The translations under genes and the position numbers were made by a program. A stretch of 64,000 nucleotides of DNA from CAZMNY01 sp964567745 (GTDB taxonomy: Bacteria; Planctomycetota; Planctomycetia; Pirellulales; Pirellulaceae), in contig CAZMNY010000037.1 in the NCBI GenBank assembly GCA_964567745.1, positions 1 through 64,000 on the forward strand, read 5' to 3'. Numbering within the stretch: the first letter of the stretch is position 1; each line of letters opens with the position of its first letter. The notes under the pieces are model-generated. The model saw only the letters and a list, made by a program, of their open reading frames with translations, did no database searches and was not told the DNA's origin. This document shows, piece after piece, positions 34,932-44,668 of this stretch.

Positions 34932-36356
34932 GTGCCCGCACAGTTCGCGAAACGGAGCGAACTTCTCGGCGATGGGGTGGTCTTTGGCTATGACCTCATC
35001 CTTCCGAAAACGGGTACAATAGTGTCACGACTTAAAACTGAGCCAAGACATGGAGTTTCTTCGCGCGTGTACGATCTTGATCGCTCCGAAAGTGTGTCTG
35101 CGGAGAAAGGTCTCTTGGTGCGAGTCCTGTTGCCCGGAGATAAGGACTTCAGCGGTGATCCGTTAAGGGAACTCGAAGGGCTGGCGACCACGGCTGGGCT
35201 GGAAGTGTTGGCCACCATGACCCAGCGCCGCGAACGGCCCGACCGAGCGACGTTGTTGGGACGCGGAAAAGTCGATGAGCTTCGGGTCTTGGCGGAGCAT
35301 TGTGACGCCGACGTTGTCGTCGTCGACAACGATCTGACGCCGGCCCAAACGAGAAATCTGGAGCAAGCCCTTAGCGTCAAAGTCGTCGACCGCACCGAAT
35401 TGATTCTCGACATCTTTGCCTCGAGCGCCCAAACGTATGAAGCTCGCTTGGCCGTCGAGCTGGCTCAGCTGGAGTATTCCTTGCCTCGGCTCAAGCGAAT
35501 GTGGACCCACTTGTCTCGAATCAAAATGGGCGTCGGCGTTCGCGGACCGGGTGAAAAGCAGTTGGAGGTCGATCGGCGTTTGGCGGAAAATCGGATTCAC
35601 GATCTGCGCACCGAATTGCTTGCCATCGAACGGCGTAAGGAGCGGCAAGTCTCCGCCCGCCGAGGCCACATGACGGTCTCCTTGGTCGGCTACACCAATG
35701 CGGGCAAGAGCACTTTGATGAACGCTCTGACAAACGCTGGGGTGCTCGCCGCCGACAAGCTGTTCGCAACGCTCGACACGCGAACTCGCCGCTGGCAGTT
35801 GCCAAACTGGGGTCCCGTCTTGTTGAGCGACACAGTCGGTTTCATTCGAAGTTTGCCCCACCGGTTGATCGCCAGTTTCAAAGCAACGCTCGAGGAAGCG
35901 CACCAGGCCGACCTGCTGCTCCACGTTGCCGACGCCAGCGAGCCGGAAGTCTTGAGCCAAATCAGTGCTGTCTACGATGTCCTTGAAGAACTCAACATCG
36001 ACGAGAAGGACACGCTCTTGATTCTCAACAAGACTGACGCGGAGGGCGCCGTCGACAACATGAAACGCGTGCTAGACCGATATCCCAATGCGGTTCCCAT
36101 TAGCGCGTTAACGGGAGAGGGGCTGGATCGTCTCGCTCACCGCACCAGCGATGCGCTGAGTCGCACGTTTCGCGATGTCGATATCGAAACCAGTGTCAGT
36201 AACGGCAAGCTGATGGCCTATCTAGCGGCCAAAGGCGAAGTCTTGTCGAGGCGGTACGATGGCGAGCGGGTCGTGATGCACTGCCGATTGCCGGACAAAT
36301 ATCTAGGCAAGGTAGAAGAGAGCGACCAGACAACGATTCGGCCTCACGGCGAGTGA
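34932..36356 (+). CDS. hflX: Ribosome-associated GTPase HflX
   Basis: HflX binds the 50S subunit and rescues stalled ribosomes under stress. The protein (474 residues from the GTG at 34932) has the HflX N-terminal domain with RPDRATLLGRGKVDELRVLA near residue 97, the glycine-rich linker GVGVRGPGEKQLEVDRRL near 198, and the GTPase domain with G1 VGYTNAGKST, G3 DTVGF and G4 NKTD. The N-terminus is uncertain: GTG codons at 35022 and 35068 would give more family-like lengths, and the first 30-45 residues read poorly. No strong ribosome-binding site settles it. Confidence 0.94.
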   Translation: MPAQFAKRSELLGDGVVFGYDLILPKTGTIVSRLKTEPRHGVSSRVYDLDRSESVSAEKGLLVRVLLPGDKDFSGDPLRELEGLATTAGLEVLATMTQRRERPDRATLLGRGKVDELRVLAEHCDADVVVVDNDLTPAQTRNLEQALSVKVVDRTELILDIFASSAQTYEARLAVELAQLEYSLPRLKRMWTHLSRIKMGVGVRGPGEKQLEVDRRLAENRIHDLRTELLAIERRKERQVSARRGHMTVSLVGYTNAGKSTLMNALTNAGVLAADKLFATLDTRTRRWQLPNWGPVLLSDTVGFIRSLPHRLIASFKATLEEAHQADLLLHVADASEPEVLSQISAVYDVLEELNIDEKDTLLILNKTDAEGAVDNMKRVLDRYPNAVPISALTGEGLDRLAHRTSDALSRTFRDVDIETSVSNGKLMAYLAAKGEVLSRRYDGERVVMHCRLPDKYLGKVEESDQTTIRPHGE

Positions 36357-36753
36357 CAATCGCTGCCGGCTTCTCATTGAACGCCGTTTGGTGAATTGGG
36401 CAACCCGCAGGCGTCCGTCAAGACTCACGAGCGCAAATCGCCGGCATCAAAAGGCTGGACGATTTCCTCGCCGCGTACGGTAAATCGGGTTTCGCAGCCA
36501 GTACAAAGTGCAATGTGAATCAGGTAATTCTGAGCAGAATCTCGCCGCATCACTCGCATTTGCAAGCTAGATTTTGAATGTAGTCGAGCCTATCACATCT
36601 CGCCGGCTACTCGCTGCTCACGTTTTTCGGCTGCATTCGCGGCTTGTCGAATACCGATTCGAAATCCCACGTCGATGGTGCGCTCCCCTTGCGCGCTGTC
36701 GTCTCGAACCGGCCACGACTTCATTGAGATCGCACCTAGAACCCGGTGGTCGT
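36357..36753. other. Intergenic region downstream of hflX
   Basis: The open frame upstream of 36754 in the same phase (from 36574) is rich in Arg, Leu and Cys and unlike the protein that follows, so I treat it as non-coding. No terminator hairpin with a T-run is visible after hflX. Confidence 0.35.
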
Positions 36754-37089
36754 ATGAATTGCACTAACTTGGCTGAGCGGATCGAAACGCTTCGCCCCGG
36801 CTCTCAGCCCCGTGACGTCGCCCGACTATGCCTTCTTCTCTCCAACGCCATCGACAATGTCGACGACTTGGAAGACGAGACCATTTTGACTCAGGCCTGG
36901 AAGGAGATGGGTTTGCGGCTCCAAGCTGCGACCGATCAGCACGCCGCGATGACCGAAGAGTTGGAGTCGCTTGCGCGATCCGACCCGCGGAAATTCTCAC
37001 CCGAACAAATCTGGGTGCTCATCCGAGCGATCAAGGTTCAAAGCCAAATCCTCGAACTCTACGTCGGTGATCCTGCGCTCGACGTCTGA
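36754..37089 (+). CDS. Small helical protein of unknown function
   Basis: From the ATG at 36754 the gene encodes 111 residues. The sequence is amphipathic and helical throughout (NLAERIETLRPGSQPRDVAR, LCLLLSNAIDNVDDLEDE, PEQIWVLIRAIKVQSQILEL) with no signal peptide, membrane segment or metal motif. I do not recognise the family. The balanced composition and low cysteine content support a real protein. It stands alone after hflX with a 397-base gap and is followed by a 700-base gap. Confidence 0.6.
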   Translation: MNCTNLAERIETLRPGSQPRDVARLCLLLSNAIDNVDDLEDETILTQAWKEMGLRLQAATDQHAAMTEELESLARSDPRKFSPEQIWVLIRAIKVQSQILELYVGDPALDV

Positions 37090-37804
37090 ACCGGGGTACA
37101 CGAATTTGACGTAATGACAAGTTGCCGTTCGACACGTTGGGCAGAAGCGCGTCGATCGGATCGGTTTGTCGTGAGTGCTCGAGGGGCAGCGAGCGCTCAC
37201 GATGCCGCCGGAGCGACAGCGCCTAAGTCGCTCTGCCAAGTTCTCGCCCGCCATTCTCGCCTGCGGCCGATTCTCGCCAGTTCGTCTAATCGAGCTGCCT
37301 GCCGATCGATCCGCCTCTCGCGTTTCGCCCGGCTTCTGGCCAAGCCGGCCACGTTTACGCCGCGTACAATTCGCCATTGGAGAGACGCAGTCGCTGGGCT
37401 CGTCTTAGATCAAGCGTATTGCTCAGACGTATTGCCATCTGGTGATTCGAACTGCCCGGCCAGGGGAGGTGATTCTCGGACGTCGCCCGCATTCTGTCGA
37501 ACTTGGCAGCAAATTGCGTCGCATAAGTCGAGGGACCGAACGTTTGTCGAGTCGGCCGTGTCATTGACAGGCCCGGACTTGGGGCGAATACTTCATTCTT
37601 CTGAGCAACACCACCCGGCAGCTTGATTTCCCTCCCCTTCACCCCTCTGCGGCCCAGTCCCAACTGAGCGAAGCGTGGAAATGACTGCGCAGTTTGAGCT
37701 TCAAGATTTAGACCGGTAATCCGGCTTGCTTGGCGAGGGCTGCACGTGATATCTGCGATTCATGCTTGGAGGGGGTTCCAGGACGAAGCGTCCCCGGTGC
37801 TTCC
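37090..37804. other. Large gene-poor interval before mgtE
   Basis: Several frames of 60-170 codons exist on both strands (for example 37114-37626 plus), but they are rich in Ser, Arg and Cys, lack ribosome-binding sites and show no motifs. A short inverted repeat, accggtaatccggct, lies near 37712 in the mgtE leader. I looked for an M-box magnesium riboswitch and did not find its conserved core. Confidence 0.45.
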
Positions 37805-39157
37805 ATGATCAATACGCTCTACTTGCCGGAACTGCGCGAGATGCTGCAGTCGCAGGATGACGGCGCACTGCGTGAGTTTTGCACGGCGCTTCATCCGGCT
37901 CGCACCGCAGAATTCATGGAAGGGCTGACCGCGGGCGAAACCTGGCAGGTCATTCAGCACGCGGAATCGGAGATTCGCGAAGAGATCTTTCTGTTCGTCG
38001 ATCATGAAAAACAGGTCGAGATCATTGAGACGCAGAAGCGTCAACCTGTCGCTTCGCTGATCGCTCTGCTTCCGCCGGACGATCGAGTCGACCTGCTTCA
38101 CGATGTCGACCCGCATGTCGTCGAGGCTTTATTGCCTCTGCTCCCGGTAGACGAACGCCGCGATGTGCTTCGCCTGCTCGAGCACCCTGAGGGCACGGCC
38201 GGCGCCGTAATGACGACGGAGTACGCCAAGCTCGCCGAGTCGTTGAGTGTCAGCGAGGCGTTTGATGAGCTTCGCGACCAAGCGGCCGAGATGGAGACGA
38301 TCTACTACATTTACGTCGTCGATGATACCGACCATCTTCGGGGCGTCGTCTCTGCACGACAACTCGTCTCCGGCATGGGGCAACCCGACATTCGACTCGG
38401 CGAACTGATGGAGACCGACATCGCCGCCGTGCTCGTCGACGAGCATCAGGAGGATGTCGCCCTCAAAGTCGCCAAATTCGACTTGTTGGCTATCCCCGTC
38501 GTGGACGCTCAGCGAAAAATGCTAGGGATCATCACTCACGACGACGTGATCGACGTCTTGCGCGAAGAAGCGACAGAAGACGCCCATCGAATTGCCGCTG
38601 TCGATCCGCTCGAACAAAGCTATCTGACGATCGACTTGTTCACGCTGAGTTGGAAGCGAGGAATGTGGCTGACGATCCTGTTCATCTTCGCATTCATCAC
38701 CGCAATCGCGCTCAGGCACTACGAGTCTGGCTTTGAGATGGCAAGTTGGTTGCTGCTCTTTATCCCGCTCGTTATTTCCAGCGGCGGCAATACCGGCAGT
38801 CAATCGGCGACACTGGTGATCACGGCCCTGGCAACCAAAGACGCGACGCTGCGAGATTGGGCCAAGATTATCAGACGCGAGCTTGCGGTCGGCCTGATGT
38901 TGGGCATTTTTCTGGCCGTCATCGGCACAGGCCCCGCGTATCTGCTCACCGACGGCGAGTGGGCGTCGATCTTTGTCGTCTGCTCTACACTCATTCTCGT
39001 CGTGGTCTGCGGAACGGTGCTGGGTTCGACGCTGCCACTGATGTTTAGTCGCTTAGGACTCGACCCGGCATTAATGAGCAGCCCGTTTGTCGCGGGAATC
39101 ATCGACATTCTAGGCATCGTGATCTACATGAAAGTCGCGATGACGATGCTCAAATAG
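37805..39157 (+). CDS. mgtE: MgtE-family magnesium transporter
   Basis: MgtE is a Mg2+-gated Mg2+ channel of the inner membrane. The 450-residue protein has the helical N domain (residues 1-125, ending LLPPDDRVDLLHDVDPHVVE and LLEHPEGTAGAVMT), a pair of CBS domains (about 130-250), the connecting plug helix, and five membrane helices from residue 285 on, with the pore stretch FIPLVISSGGNTGSQSATLV (about 330-350). Length matches the family. The start at 37805 begins the conserved N domain; a longer frame from 37730 adds an unrelated leader. It converges with the next gene, 13 bases apart. Confidence 0.95.
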   Translation: MINTLYLPELREMLQSQDDGALREFCTALHPARTAEFMEGLTAGETWQVIQHAESEIREEIFLFVDHEKQVEIIETQKRQPVASLIALLPPDDRVDLLHDVDPHVVEALLPLLPVDERRDVLRLLEHPEGTAGAVMTTEYAKLAESLSVSEAFDELRDQAAEMETIYYIYVVDDTDHLRGVVSARQLVSGMGQPDIRLGELMETDIAAVLVDEHQEDVALKVAKFDLLAIPVVDAQRKMLGIITHDDVIDVLREEATEDAHRIAAVDPLEQSYLTIDLFTLSWKRGMWLTILFIFAFITAIALRHYESGFEMASWLLLFIPLVISSGGNTGSQSATLVITALATKDATLRDWAKIIRRELAVGLMLGIFLAVIGTGPAYLLTDGEWASIFVVCSTLILVVVCGTVLGSTLPLMFSRLGLDPALMSSPFVAGIIDILGIVIYMKVAMTMLK

Positions 39158-39170
39158 CTCGCGCGATGGT

Positions 39171-40547
39171 CTAGCAGAATGCGGAACAGCTGCGACGAAC
39201 GAAGTCGTTGAGCAGATCCGGATGCGCAGCGAAGTTCACGTGGACTCGGCTGGCGATCACGTTCGCATCGGTCAGCGTATCGAGCGTTCTCATTTGCGGT
39301 CGGTCGCTGATGGCGGTATTGGTCTCTTCGTGACCGCGCTCGGCGGCGCCTCGAGTTCCCCTGACGCGTTCGTTATTGGCCAACGGGTGGTCCGGTTCGT
39401 CCAAGGAAAACCGCCAGGCGCGATTGCGGTAGCCTCGAACGCATGTGGACGATCCGCCCATCCAGAGTGGTGATCGCCAGCGTTGCTCGATTGGCTCGGA
39501 CGTTTCCGCCACCATTTGTCGTTCAGCGTTGGCGTCAATCAAGCCGCTCATCTCAAACCGCCGTCCGCTCGGCAAAATCACGTTTCGACACAAGTAGGCG
39601 GCACCTGCGCCTTCGGCATAGATCCGCTTCCCGGCTCGTTTGTGTTCTGCGAGCGAATGATGCATGCATCGGTTTCGGGAGAGTTGTTCGGCGTGCGGCT
39701 CGAGGTTGCCGCAACCGATGATGACCACGTCGGCCTCAGTCGGCACCGTTTCAGCTCGCAGAGGAGAAAACGTTCGTATGCGGGCGCCTGCCGCCTCCAT
39801 ACGATCGAGCGTGTCTGGGAAATAACGCTGAAACGCTTCATCGTACGCCAGCGCGATCGTGGCAGGATTCTGGTCGCGGTCCGGCGCCTCGGGCTCAGCG
39901 AGATCGGGAGTGTCTCGGGCGATTCCGAGAAACCGGTCCCATCGAAAGCGAGGTTTGACGGCCGCGGCCAAAGAATCGCAAAATCGCACCGACGGAACCG
40001 CTCCCCGCGAAATCAAGTCGAGGTGCGAGCGGAGCACATCGAGTTGAGGCAGCCAGCCCAAGACGGGCGAGCCGTGAATCGACTCGATCTCCACTGTCCA
40101 GCGACCTGCCGTTCGAGCATCTTCGACATGATCCAGAATGACGCCATCGAAATCGGCCAAGTTCATCGGAATCCGGCAACTCGGCATCATGCGAGTATCG
40201 ACGACGGCGATTCGCGGGATATCCAGCCATCGACATAGTCGGTCCAAACTTCCGCCGCCGATCGATTCATCCTCAAATTTCCCCTCAATAATGGCCAAAT
40301 CACAATGTGAGCTAATTGAGGTGAGGATTTCGCGACACACCGATTGCGGCATTTGCCAAGTATCGAGGTGTCTTTGGGCATGGCCCGTGGCTTGGGCCGC
40401 AGCCGAATGGCAGAAATGAGATTGGGGCAGATAAGGCTGCACATCCAAGTCGCGGCGAGCGAGCGAAGCCATGATGCTCCACGCTGCTAGTCGGTGATCG
40501 GCCTCTTCCTGAAAACACCCAACTGCGATCCGCGGAAAATTATGCAT
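39171..40547 (-). CDS. Cobyrinate a,c-diamide synthase homologue lacking catalytic motifs
   Basis: The 458-residue protein (ATG at 40547; a TTG at 40601 is less likely) aligns by eye with CobB/CbiA. The N-terminal half keeps SLARRDLDVQPYL, RHLDTWQMPQSVCREIL and CDLAIIEGKFED, equivalent to LDxWxM and the EGVMGLYDG strand. The C-terminal half keeps the amidotransferase fold (VVIIGCGNLEPHAEQLSRN, GKRIYAEGAGAAYLCRNVIL). The P-loop is missing: its place reads GCFQEEADHRLAA. The glutaminase nucleophile Cys of AECGG is Gly (AEGAG). It therefore probably lacks both ATPase and glutaminase activity. No other cobalamin genes are adjacent. It may bind a corrinoid or a partner synthase. Confidence 0.75.
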   Translation of the reverse strand: MHNFPRIAVGCFQEEADHRLAAWSIMASLARRDLDVQPYLPQSHFCHSAAAQATGHAQRHLDTWQMPQSVCREILTSISSHCDLAIIEGKFEDESIGGGSLDRLCRWLDIPRIAVVDTRMMPSCRIPMNLADFDGVILDHVEDARTAGRWTVEIESIHGSPVLGWLPQLDVLRSHLDLISRGAVPSVRFCDSLAAAVKPRFRWDRFLGIARDTPDLAEPEAPDRDQNPATIALAYDEAFQRYFPDTLDRMEAAGARIRTFSPLRAETVPTEADVVIIGCGNLEPHAEQLSRNRCMHHSLAEHKRAGKRIYAEGAGAAYLCRNVILPSGRRFEMSGLIDANAERQMVAETSEPIEQRWRSPLWMGGSSTCVRGYRNRAWRFSLDEPDHPLANNERVRGTRGAAERGHEETNTAISDRPQMRTLDTLTDANVIASRVHVNFAAHPDLLNDFVRRSCSAFC

Positions 40548-41152
40548 GCCGGGGAGCTCGCGATAATGTGGGTGCCGAAGAATAGACTCGGCCAAATTCA
40601 AAATACGGGGGCCAAGTTGAGCGTTTTTGGGGGTCGGCGGTTTGGGTCACGTCGTCGCTCACCCGGCATTCTTGGACCTGACCCCCAGAAGGTCAAGTTT
40701 TTTTGTGTGCAATCTCACCAAACCGAGTGCCGGCGTTGCCTCGCCTATGGCCGCAAAATGCGACCACCTCGAGAATCGGTCGCAAAGTGCCACACCCGTC
40801 TTTCATCGGGAATCTGCGAGCCGAAATAGCAGCAAATTCGCAAAGTGTTTCGCATTAACGCTTTACGAATTAACTTCTAACGAGAAGAAGTTTTGGCGCG
40901 CCGCTTGCTTTTACGGATGGCGTTACGAGCGACTGAGGAGCTCGCAACACCATGCGAAAAGGCGGCTTCATCCGTCGGCATCGATCATTTTACAATTTTT
41001 GATCGCCTTTTCGCGGGAGAATGGGAAAGCCGCACCCAGCTCCCAAATAGCTCGTAACCGGGACCACACCAAAGCCTACAACGGTGCGAACAGACGCTGG
41101 AAGTGAATCAGGCACTTTTGGCGCAACATGAAGCAATGTGATCCCGCTGATG
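40548..41152. other. AT-richer intergenic region, possible unannotated transcript
   Basis: No convincing protein gene is seen. The only sizeable frame (40627-41106 plus, 159 codons) is Ser/Arg/His-rich and lacks a ribosome-binding site. A strong plus-strand terminator at 41153-41190 ends this interval, although no plus-strand gene precedes it, so an RNA may be made from here. A weak -10-like tacaat lies at about 40989. Confidence 0.4.
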
Positions 41153-41194
41153 GGGCGCGGCTAACTGTAAAGCTGGTCGCGTCCTTTTTTGTTT
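41153..41194 (+). terminator. Rho-independent terminator or attenuator before the sigma54 activator
   Basis: gggcgcggcta pairs with tggtcgcgtcc over 11 positions (including G-U pairs) around a 10-base loop, followed directly by ttttttgttt. It lies 60 bases before the activator's ATG. It either ends an unannotated plus-strand RNA or attenuates a leader transcript of the activator gene. Confidence 0.65.
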
Positions 41195-41254
41195 CTTGCA
41201 CTCGCCGTACGCTGTTAGCTCGTAGGCAACTTGAATCGACTAGCGGGAACATAG

Positions 41255-43288
41255 ATGCCAGATTCGAAGGAAGTCGGTAAGAAGGAAGAGAGGAAGTGGC
41301 GGGCGAATTACACAACCGCCGCAATGGAAGCGATTCTACAAAGCAAGGCCAAGCCAAAGTCGGCTGACGAGGCCTATTTGGTCGTTCGAATGGGCGCGCA
41401 GTGGCACGACGTTTTGCAGCTTCTTCCCGGCGCTGTGTCGACACTTGGGCGAGACGAGAACAATCAAATCGTCTTGGACGACGATCGCTGCAGCCGTTGG
41501 CATTGCGAAGTCTTCTTTCAAGGCGAATGTTGGGTTGTACGAGACCGCGACAGCCGAAACGGAACGCGCGTGGCAGGCCGCCTTGTCGACGGCGATCGAG
41601 GACTGATCGAAGGCGATGTCATTCGGATTGGCCGCAGCGAGATTCTCTTCACCTATGACATCTCGCAGCGACTCAATTTGTCCGAGGCCCAAGACTATTC
41701 GACGGAAGACGAAGGCGGCGGCGACAGCGAACAGAAGATTCTCAAGCGCTCCGCCAATTCCAAATTACTCAGCCAACCCCAAACCGATCAGGGCATTCGT
41801 GCGGCCTTCGCGAATCTGTACGACATGGTCGTCCAGATTGTGTCGGCCCAGACAATCCAAGAGCTTTCCAACCGAGTCCTCGATGGCGTCTTACCGGCGA
41901 CGGGAGCCGACATTGGTGCGGTGTTGCTCTTTCCTCCCGAGAGCGAGTCGCAAGATAGCCCGGATGACTTGAGGATCGCCGCCTACCGAGCTCCGGACAA
42001 AACTCCCTATCAGAAAGTCTCGCATGGTCTGTCGAGCATCGCGCTGCGTGAGAACGAAGCGGTCTTGGCGCTCGACGTCGACGCCAACTCGGACGAATTC
42101 GGATCGCTCCAAGCCATGGACGCTCAAAGCGTCATTTGCGCGCCGCTGAGGCACGAAGGCGGTGTGCTCGGTTTGATCCATCTCTATTCTCTCCGCGGTC
42201 GACAGCTCGACGCCGACGCTCTGGAATTCGCACTCGCGGTCGCCGACCAAACGGCCGCGACGTTGTGCAACCTCAATCAGCGAGAAGCGCTCGCCGTCGG
42301 TTTGGAAGAGGCGTGGGATCGCAATCGCTCGCTTCAGCGTCAACTGGAATTCGAATCGGACTTGGTCGGCATCAGCAACGGCATGCAAGAATTGCGTCGT
42401 ACGATTGGGCGAGTTGCTCGATCGGACGCGTCCGTCTTGATTCGAGGTGAGAGCGGAGTCGGCAAGGAGCTCGTCGCGCGAGCGGTTCATTTCAACAGCC
42501 CGCGAAGCGAGAAGCGTTTGGTGTGCCTCAATTGCGCGGCGCTCTCCGAATCGCTATTGGAGAGCGAGTTGTTTGGGCACGAGAAAGGTGCCTTCACCGG
42601 CGCGACGGATCGCTCGATGGGAAAGTTCGAACAGGCGCACGAAGGGACTCTGTTCTTGGATGAGGTGGGCGAAATGCCGCTCGCCATCCAGGCCAAGTTC
42701 TTGCGCGTCCTCGAGGGGCACCCGTTCGAACGCGTTGGCGGCAGCGCATCCATTGAGGTCGACGTTCGAGTGGTTTCGGCGACTAACCGCAATTTGGAAG
42801 AGGCCGTTCGCGCCGGCGAGTTTCGCAGCGACCTCTTCTATCGACTGCAGATACTCGAGGTTGCGATTCCCAGTTTAAGGGAGCGACGAGACGATATCGC
42901 ATTGCTTGCCGACCATTTTCTCATTCGCTCATGTGAACGGCTGGGAACCGCCAAGATGCACCTGGCTCCGGAAGCACAGCATCGTCTCACAAACTATGAC
43001 TGGCCCGGCAATATTCGCGAGCTCAGAAACGTCATCGAGCGAACCGTCGTGTTAAACGATGGCGCGGAGATCAAGGCTGAGAATATTCAAATTGGTCAAA
43101 ACGCGGTGGGCGAGTCTGATTCCGTCGAGTTGTTTCAACCGACAACGCTCGAAGAACTTGAACGGCGATATATCAAACGAACTCTCGAATGGACCGGTTG
43201 GAAGAAGCGAGAATCGGCGCGGATCCTCGGCATCAATCGCTCGACACTCGACCGCAAACTCGAACGTTACGGCATCAGCCCCGACTAA
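41255..43288 (+). CDS. FHA-GAF sigma54-dependent transcriptional activator
   Basis: This 677-residue enhancer-binding protein has an FHA domain (STLGRDENNQIVLDDDRCSR, about residues 60-130), a GAF domain (about 175-345), an AAA+ domain with Walker A GESGVGKE, the sigma54-contact loop GAFTGA (about residue 448), Walker B GTLFLDEVGEMPL and sensor VSATNRN, and a C-terminal Fis-type helix-turn-helix (KKRESARILGINRSTLDRKL). FHA domains bind phosphothreonine, so a Ser/Thr kinase probably feeds it; GAF may sense a ligand. There is no response-regulator domain. Its targets are not visible. It converges with the esterase gene 99 bases away. Confidence 0.95.
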   Translation: MPDSKEVGKKEERKWRANYTTAAMEAILQSKAKPKSADEAYLVVRMGAQWHDVLQLLPGAVSTLGRDENNQIVLDDDRCSRWHCEVFFQGECWVVRDRDSRNGTRVAGRLVDGDRGLIEGDVIRIGRSEILFTYDISQRLNLSEAQDYSTEDEGGGDSEQKILKRSANSKLLSQPQTDQGIRAAFANLYDMVVQIVSAQTIQELSNRVLDGVLPATGADIGAVLLFPPESESQDSPDDLRIAAYRAPDKTPYQKVSHGLSSIALRENEAVLALDVDANSDEFGSLQAMDAQSVICAPLRHEGGVLGLIHLYSLRGRQLDADALEFALAVADQTAATLCNLNQREALAVGLEEAWDRNRSLQRQLEFESDLVGISNGMQELRRTIGRVARSDASVLIRGESGVGKELVARAVHFNSPRSEKRLVCLNCAALSESLLESELFGHEKGAFTGATDRSMGKFEQAHEGTLFLDEVGEMPLAIQAKFLRVLEGHPFERVGGSASIEVDVRVVSATNRNLEEAVRAGEFRSDLFYRLQILEVAIPSLRERRDDIALLADHFLIRSCERLGTAKMHLAPEAQHRLTNYDWPGNIRELRNVIERTVVLNDGAEIKAENIQIGQNAVGESDSVELFQPTTLEELERRYIKRTLEWTGWKKRESARILGINRSTLDRKLERYGISPD

Positions 43289-43387
43289 CTCGCGCCCGCT
43301 ACCCTGTTGATCCTGCCAAGCCAATCCGTGCGAAGAAGTTCGGACGAATTCGACAGGATTTACATGATGGAAGAAAAGGGAACCGGC

Positions 43388-44668
43388 CTATTGCTGTCGC
43401 ATGCCGTGTTTGTCCGCGAAATTCAAATACTGTTCCCAGTCGTAGGCCGTGACGTTGTGTTTGCCGGACCGAATGTGATATCCGAGGTGATCTGAGACCG
43501 GATGATTGACTTCCGGCATCTTGCTCGCGCCCAGCCCACCGACGCCAAGCAGTTCGTAGACTTTCGCTGCGTGGTGGAGGGAGAGGAATTCGCCTCGCGG
43601 GTCGGCCCAGCGATCTTCGACCGCGCTGGCGACGTAGACAGGTCTCGGCGCTGAGAGCGCGATCAACATGTGCTGATCGATTGGCAGCTTATCTTCGTTG
43701 TCGTTGTACTTGAGGAAATTGTCGTTGAACCAATGCGGAAACGATGTGTTGATGCGTTTGACTGTTTCGCCAAAGCGTCGCCGGCTGAGGGCGGCCCCGC
43801 CACACCCAGAGTTGTTCGAAATGACGATTGCGAATCGCTTGTCTTGAGCGCCTGCCCAGAGGGAAGTCTTTCCAAGTCGCGAATGGCCGATGACTGCGAT
43901 GTGCTTGGAGTCGACGTCGGCGTCGGTCTCGAGATAATCGACAGCTCGCGAGAGGCCCCAGGCCCAGGCCGCGATCGAACCCCACTCGTCAGCCGCCGGC
44001 TTATTTTGGCCATCGCGAAAATGCAGCGGGTGCACTCCGTTCTGAAATTCATCGTGATAATCGGGATCGATGTCGCCGTAATAGATGACGCCGAGCCCAT
44101 ATCCGCGATCAATGATCTTCTCCACCTGCCAGCGGCTTGAGCTTGTGCCGCGCCCTTTGGCTGCGGCTTGATGCTCGTCGCTGTGCGCAGTTTTTCGCAC
44201 CCACGATTTTGTAATGCGAATCGCCGCGTCCGCGTGCACCGTGTGATTTCCCTGAAAATTCAAACCGAGAAACATCGGACTCGGACCCTTGTTGGCCGTC
44301 GGCAAGTAGAGCAGCAATTCCATTTGCGGACCGTTTGGCTTGTCGGAAAACGCAATCTGAAGCTGTTTGCGAATTGCCTTGCCGCCCAGAGCGGAACGAT
44401 CTTGCTCAAGTTGCTTGACGACAATCTTTCCCGGAGCCGGACTCTTGCCGAACATATGAGTCTCAAAGAGTTCGAGAATCTCGCCACGGCGTTTGCCGCG
44501 CCACGCGGCGGCCACCGAAACTTTGGCGCCATCATTATCGACAAGCAGCTTCGGCAGCTCGAATGCCGGAACCTTCGATTCGTCGTAGTTGTAGCCTTTC
44601 GGCTGGGCGAGAGCTGGCGCTGCGACAACGCTCGTGACGATAAACAGGGCCGTAAGAACTCGGATCAT
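43388..44668 (-). CDS. Secreted glucuronoyl-esterase-like (CE15) alpha/beta hydrolase
   Basis: From the ATG at 44668 the 426-residue protein has a signal peptide (VLTALFIVTSVVAAPALA). The mature enzyme shows the serine nucleophile in VIGHSRLGKTSLW, a variant of the GCSRxG motif of carbohydrate esterase family 15, then NNSGCGGAALSRRRFGE, INTSFPHWFND, LSAPRPVYVASAVEDRWADP and a late catalytic histidine near NHPVSDHLGYH. Family members cleave ester links between lignin and glucuronoxylan or deacetylate sugars. Many bacterial members are annotated as acetylxylan esterase. The exact ester is not predictable. Transcription is opposite to the sigma54 activator. Confidence 0.85.
   Translation of the reverse strand: MIRVLTALFIVTSVVAAPALAQPKGYNYDESKVPAFELPKLLVDNDGAKVSVAAAWRGKRRGEILELFETHMFGKSPAPGKIVVKQLEQDRSALGGKAIRKQLQIAFSDKPNGPQMELLLYLPTANKGPSPMFLGLNFQGNHTVHADAAIRITKSWVRKTAHSDEHQAAAKGRGTSSSRWQVEKIIDRGYGLGVIYYGDIDPDYHDEFQNGVHPLHFRDGQNKPAADEWGSIAAWAWGLSRAVDYLETDADVDSKHIAVIGHSRLGKTSLWAGAQDKRFAIVISNNSGCGGAALSRRRFGETVKRINTSFPHWFNDNFLKYNDNEDKLPIDQHMLIALSAPRPVYVASAVEDRWADPRGEFLSLHHAAKVYELLGVGGLGASKMPEVNHPVSDHLGYHIRSGKHNVTAYDWEQYLNFADKHGMRQQ

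Noticed and set aside
37090..37804. Possible M-box magnesium riboswitch in front of mgtE
   Set aside because: I could not find the conserved M-box core sequences; only a short inverted repeat is present.
40627..41106. 159-codon plus-strand frame
   Set aside because: Composition is atypical (Ser, Arg, His, Cys), there is no ribosome-binding site and no motif; more likely an untranslated region.
41401..41418. Sequence resembling a sigma54 promoter (tggcacgacgttttgca)
   Set aside because: The spacing between the GG and GC elements is one base too long and it lies inside the activator's own coding region.
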